From an uncultured Parvimonas sp. (GTDB lineage Bacteria; Bacillota; Clostridia; Tissierellales; Peptoniphilaceae), in the NCBI GenBank assembly GCA_902470455.1, contig CABRGI010000023.1:1-9045 (forward strand): a DNA stretch of 9,045 bases. Reading direction: 5' to 3'. Of the stretch, positions 6,500 through 9,045 are shown piece after piece. Position 1 is the stretch's first letter. Each line of letters begins with the position of its first letter. A program made the translations under genes and the position numbers. A model generated the notes under the pieces. It was given only the letters and a program-made list of their open reading frames with translations. It was not told where the DNA came from and did no database searches.

Positions 6500-7954
6500 A
6501 TGAACTTATTATCTAATTTCGTATTACTAAGCGGTTCAAATCTTGTTGATACTATCAACAAAATAAACGATTTTCTTGCTGGTAATATACTTATGTATGG
6601 TTTGTTATTTGCGGGATTATTCCTTTCATTTATTTTGGGCTTCCCTCAAATTACAAAAATGGGAAAGGCTTTTAAATTAGTTTTTGGAGGACTTTTCAAA
6701 AAACAAGAAGGACCTAAAGAAGAAGGTTCAATGTCATCATTCCAAGCATTAGCTACAGCAGTAGCTGCTCAAGTAGGAACAGGTAACGTTGCAGGGGTTG
6801 CAACTGCTATTACTGCAGGTGGACCTGGAGCAGTTTTCTGGATGTGGGTATCAGCATTCTTTGGAATGGGAACAATTTTCGTAGAAGCAGTTTTAGCTCA
6901 AAAATATAGATCTAAAATTGATGGAGAATTTGTAGGTGGACCTGCATATTACATATCAAAAGGTCTAAAGAAAACTGGCGGATTTGCTAAAGTTTTAGCT
7001 GGATTTTTCTCAATCGCTATAGTATTAGCTTTAGGATTTATGGGAAATGCCGTTCAATCAAACTCAATAGCATCAGGTATTAAAGGTATTAAAGGACTTG
7101 AAAACATAAACCCAGCAATTGTTGGTGTTGTTATTGCTATCCTTGCTGCTTTAATCTTCGTTGGTGGTATGGACAGAATTGCAAAATTCGCAGAATTAGT
7201 TGTTCCTGTAATGGCAGCTGTTTATATTTTAGGAAGTTTAGTAATCTTAGTTATGTTTGCAAATCAAGTTGGACCTACATTTGCTTGGATTTTCAAGAGT
7301 GCATTTAATGGAACTGCAGTAGCTGGTGGTATTGCAGGGGCAGCAGTTAAAGTTGCTGTTCAAAAAGGTGTTGCTAGAGGATTATTCTCTAACGAAGCTG
7401 GTATGGGTTCTACACCACATGCTCACGCTGTAGCACATGTTAAACACCCTGCTGAACAAGGTTTAACAGCTATTATCGGTGTATTCATTGATACAGTTTT
7501 AGTATGTTTTGCAACAGCACTTGCTATATTAGTAACAGGTGCTTACAATGTTAAGGGAGCTGACGGAAAATTCTTAGCAGGAGCTCAATTAACTCAACAA
7601 GCATTTAGAGCTGCATTTGGTTCATTCGGAGCTATTTTCTTAGCAGTGTGTCTATCATTCTTCGCATTTACTACAATCGTTGGTTGGTATTATTTCGGAG
7701 AATCAAATATTAAATATTTATTTGGTAAAGCTGGTCTTTTACCATATAGAGCTATAGTTCTTATTTGTATCATAGCTGGTTCTCTTGGAGAAGTTGCAAT
7801 AGTATGGTCATTAGCAGATATTTTCAATACTTTAATGGTAATACCAAACTTAGTTGCTATCCTTTGGTTATCATTTGAAGCTAGAGCTATTATGAAAGAC
7901 TACAATCAATGCTTATTAAATAATGATGTTCACTATGATTATGAAGTAAAATAG
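6500..7954 (+). CDS. Sodium:alanine/glycine symporter (AGCS family, AlsT-like)
   Basis: 484 residues from the ATG at 6500, placed six bases after AGGAGG (6488-6493). An in-frame ATG at 6431 lies upstream of the -10 and is rejected. Integral membrane Na+-coupled importer of alanine, glycine or similar small amino acids. Family signatures: SSFQALATAVAAQVGTGNVA (about 79-98), GGPGAVFWMWVSAFFGMGT (107-125) followed by FVEAVLAQKYR, GGPAYYISKGL (146-156), RGLFSNEAGMGSTPHAHAVA (293-312, the most diagnostic block), and GWYYFGE near 395-401. About ten to eleven hydrophobic segments are spread over 31-460, ending in a short polar cytoplasmic tail. The leader is too short for the glycine riboswitch that precedes some AGCS genes. 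Substrate (alanine versus glycine or glutamine) cannot be decided from sequence. It is a monocistronic unit with its own promoter and terminator. Confidence 0.93.
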   Translation: MNLLSNFVLLSGSNLVDTINKINDFLAGNILMYGLLFAGLFLSFILGFPQITKMGKAFKLVFGGLFKKQEGPKEEGSMSSFQALATAVAAQVGTGNVAGVATAITAGGPGAVFWMWVSAFFGMGTIFVEAVLAQKYRSKIDGEFVGGPAYYISKGLKKTGGFAKVLAGFFSIAIVLALGFMGNAVQSNSIASGIKGIKGLENINPAIVGVVIAILAALIFVGGMDRIAKFAELVVPVMAAVYILGSLVILVMFANQVGPTFAWIFKSAFNGTAVAGGIAGAAVKVAVQKGVARGLFSNEAGMGSTPHAHAVAHVKHPAEQGLTAIIGVFIDTVLVCFATALAILVTGAYNVKGADGKFLAGAQLTQQAFRAAFGSFGAIFLAVCLSFFAFTTIVGWYYFGESNIKYLFGKAGLLPYRAIVLICIIAGSLGEVAIVWSLADIFNTLMVIPNLVAILWLSFEARAIMKDYNQCLLNNDVHYDYEVK

Positions 7955-7975
7955 TAATTTAATTTAAATAATTTT

Positions 7976-8002
7976 GGAGAGATTTTTATCTCTCCTTTTT
8001 TT
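7976..8002 (+). terminator. Intrinsic terminator of the symporter gene
   Basis: A perfect 8-bp stem, GGAGAGAT (7976-7983) with ATCTCTCC (7988-7995), a TTTT loop and seven trailing Ts. Confidence 0.93.
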
Positions 8003-8025
8003 GTCCCAATATATAAATTTTAAAA

Positions 8026-8055
8026 TTTTGTAACAGTTTTGTAATATTTTTGTAA
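8026..8055. repeat. Three direct TTTTGTAA boxes at 11-bp steps (possible regulator site)
   Basis: Exact copies of TTTTGTAA lie at 8026-8033, 8037-8044 and 8048-8055, each starting 11 bases after the last; copies 2 and 3 also share a following T. Read on the minus strand they are TTACAA elements separated by five bases. Direct repeats at one-helical-turn spacing are how OmpR/PhoB-family response regulators bind (for example the TTAACA-N5-TTAACA PhoP boxes of Bacillus), so an operator is plausible. They lie 27 bp upstream of the -35 of the repeat-protein promoter. Alternatively the phased T-tracts only bend DNA or act as an UP element. The regulator is unknown. Confidence 0.5.
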
Positions 8056-8082
8056 TTTTTAGTGTTTATTTTTAGCTATTTA

Positions 8083-8111
8083 TTGATGTTATATGAAAAA
8101 TATGATAAAAT
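8083..8111 (+). promoter_or_regulatory. Promoter of the repeat-protein gene
   Basis: TTGATG (8083-8088), a 17-bp spacer and TAAAAT (8106-8111), with TGA just before the -10 acting as an extended -10. The predicted start is near 8118, about 40 bases before the ATG. AGGAGG at 8147-8152 is the ribosome site. Confidence 0.75.
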
Positions 8112-8157
8112 TACTAATATCAGATAGTAAATTTAGAACATTTATTAGGAGGTATTT

Positions 8158-9045
8158 ATGAAAATAAGCAAGAAAATTTTACTTTTTTCTATATTATTAT
8201 TGAGTGTATTGATCCTTAAAAATATATATAGCAATGAAAAAATAGTTGAAGCTGCAGAGTATAGAAATAATGTATTTTATGGGGACGATGGCAAACCTGC
8301 AAATTGGTGGGCTGATGACGGAAAAGATTGGTATTTTTTCCAAAATGGGAAGAAATTTACTGGCTATGGAAAAGATGCTTCTGGTAAAAAATACTTTGTA
8401 AATGGTAAATATGCAAACTGGTGGACTGATGATGGTGAAGCTTGGTATTTTTTCCAAAATGGTGAAAAGTTTACTGGCTATGGAAAAGATGCTTCTGGTA
8501 AAAAATACTTTGCAAATGGTAAATATGCGAACTGGTGGGCTGATGATGGTGAAGCTTGGTATTTTTTCCAAAATGGTAAAAAACATACAGGCTATGGGAA
8601 AGATGCTTCTGGCAAAAAATATTTTGATGAAGGAAAATATGCAAATTGGTGGGCTGATGATGGTGAAGCTTGGTATTTTTTCCAAGAAGGCGAAAAGTTT
8701 ACCGGAACCGCTAAAGATGCTTCAGGATATAGAGATTTTAAAAATGGGAAATATTCAAAAGATACAAAGAACAAATATAAACATGGATTGTTTTTTGATA
8801 GTGAAGGAGATTTAGCGAACTGGTGGAGCAATGATGGAAAAGCATGGTATTTCTTCCAAAATGGTAAAAAGCACACAGGCTATGGAGAAGATGCATCAGG
8901 AAAGAAATATTTTGACAATGGAAAATATGCAAACTGGTGGTGTGATGATGGTGAAGACTGGTATTTCTTCCAAAAAGGAATAAAGCATACCGGCTATGGA
9001 ACAGATGGTAATGGTAAGAGATATTTTTCAAATGGAAAATATGCA
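8158..9045 (+). CDS. Secreted surface protein of 38-residue aromatic (cell-wall-binding-like) repeats, 5' part
   Basis: Open frame from the ATG at 8158 (AGGAGG five bases upstream) to the window edge without a stop; 296 residues are visible. Residues 1-33 look like a signal peptide: lysines at 2, 5 and 6, a Leu/Ile-rich core at 7-20, and a possible cleavage in VEAA (30-33). The rest is tandem repeats with a core of YANWWADDGEAWYFFQNGKK, then HTGYGKDASGKKYF and x-x-G-K. Trp-Trp pairs occur at residues 50, 88, 126, 164, 222 and 260. The alternating aromatic/Gly pattern with W-Y-F-F and K-Y-F resembles choline-/glucan-binding repeats of the CW_binding class, which bind wall polymers, but the paired Trp and 38-residue length are not the classic roughly 20-residue unit. 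Attachment to the envelope is inference. No catalytic domain is seen; one may lie beyond the edge. One Cys occurs in the last visible unit (WWCDDGED). Overlapping frames on both strands here are by-products of the repeats. Confidence 0.85.
   Translation, partial: MKISKKILLFSILLLSVLILKNIYSNEKIVEAAEYRNNVFYGDDGKPANWWADDGKDWYFFQNGKKFTGYGKDASGKKYFVNGKYANWWTDDGEAWYFFQNGEKFTGYGKDASGKKYFANGKYANWWADDGEAWYFFQNGKKHTGYGKDASGKKYFDEGKYANWWADDGEAWYFFQEGEKFTGTAKDASGYRDFKNGKYSKDTKNKYKHGLFFDSEGDLANWWSNDGKAWYFFQNGKKHTGYGEDASGKKYFDNGKYANWWCDDGEDWYFFQKGIKHTGYGTDGNGKRYFSNGKYA
8305..9045 (+). repeat. Tandem 114-bp coding repeats in the surface-protein gene
   Basis: The TGGTGG marker recurs at 8305, 8419, 8533, 8647, 8821 and 8935, giving steps of 114, 114, 114, 174 and 114 bp. 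The sixth unit is cut at 111 of 114 bases, and the last codons (AAA TAT GCA) match those just before the Trp pair in most earlier units, so the array probably continues. The first units are nearly identical in DNA: 8356-8398 equals 8470-8512 at every base. Later units (from 8821) differ at many synonymous positions (TTCTTC for TTTTTC, GCA for GCT). This suggests recent duplication or gene conversion at the 5' end of the array. The fourth unit carries an extra 60 bp. Confidence 0.93.

Noticed and set aside
8197..9031. Several long open frames on the minus strand and one on the plus strand over the repeat region
   Set aside because: They arise because the 114-bp unit is a multiple of three, so any stop-free frame in one unit stays open in all. 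They lack ribosome sites, and their low-complexity products mirror the repeats. The frame from 8158 has a promoter, RBS and signal peptide.
8305..9045. CRISPR-like array
   Set aside because: The repeats are contiguous 114-bp coding units without unique spacers and keep one reading frame.

Overview
The window is very AT-rich. It has strong Shine-Dalgarno sites (AGGAGG-type), sigma-A-like promoters and short, strong intrinsic terminators, which points to a low-GC Gram-positive anaerobe. Peptide and nucleoside catabolism genes, plus a membrane-anchored MsrA-MsrB fusion, would fit an amino-acid- and peptide-fermenting member of the Tissierellia such as Parvimonas. That assignment is inference from gene content and composition, not from a marker gene. 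All genes read on the + strand.

Layout: (1) 3-110 is the 3' end of a PC4/YdbC-like ssDNA-binding protein gene. It is followed one base later by a membrane protein with a C-terminal J domain (112-897) and a small terminator. (2) 975-3576 is a two-gene peptidase operon, pepT (tripeptidase) and pepD (aminoacyl-histidine-type dipeptidase), with its own terminator. (3) 3730-5072 is deoD-deoC, with overlapping stop and start codons, a clear promoter and a perfect-stem terminator. (4) 5189-6259 is a single-gene unit for an N-terminally membrane-anchored MsrA-MsrB methionine sulfoxide reductase. (5) 6500-7954 is an AGCS-family sodium:alanine/glycine symporter behind a near-consensus promoter. (6) 8158 to the window end is the 5' part of a secreted protein made of 38-residue aromatic repeats. 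It is open at the window edge. Upstream of its promoter lie three exact TTTTGTAA copies at 11-bp steps.

How the genes fit together: PepT and PepD break tri- and dipeptides into amino acids. The AGCS symporter moves small amino acids with Na+. DeoD and DeoC convert purine deoxynucleosides to free bases, acetaldehyde and glyceraldehyde-3-phosphate (with a phosphopentomutase that would have to be encoded elsewhere). MsrAB repairs oxidised methionine on the outer face of the membrane. The least ordinary region is the last kilobase: the repeat protein and its upstream direct repeats. Most of the rest is housekeeping or scavenging metabolism, and I see no mobile element, CRISPR array, tRNA or rRNA. 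No gene-free stretch exceeds 300 bases. The longest, 6260-6499 and 7955-8157, hold a terminator and a promoter each, plus AT-rich sequence in which I recognise nothing else apart from the direct repeats.
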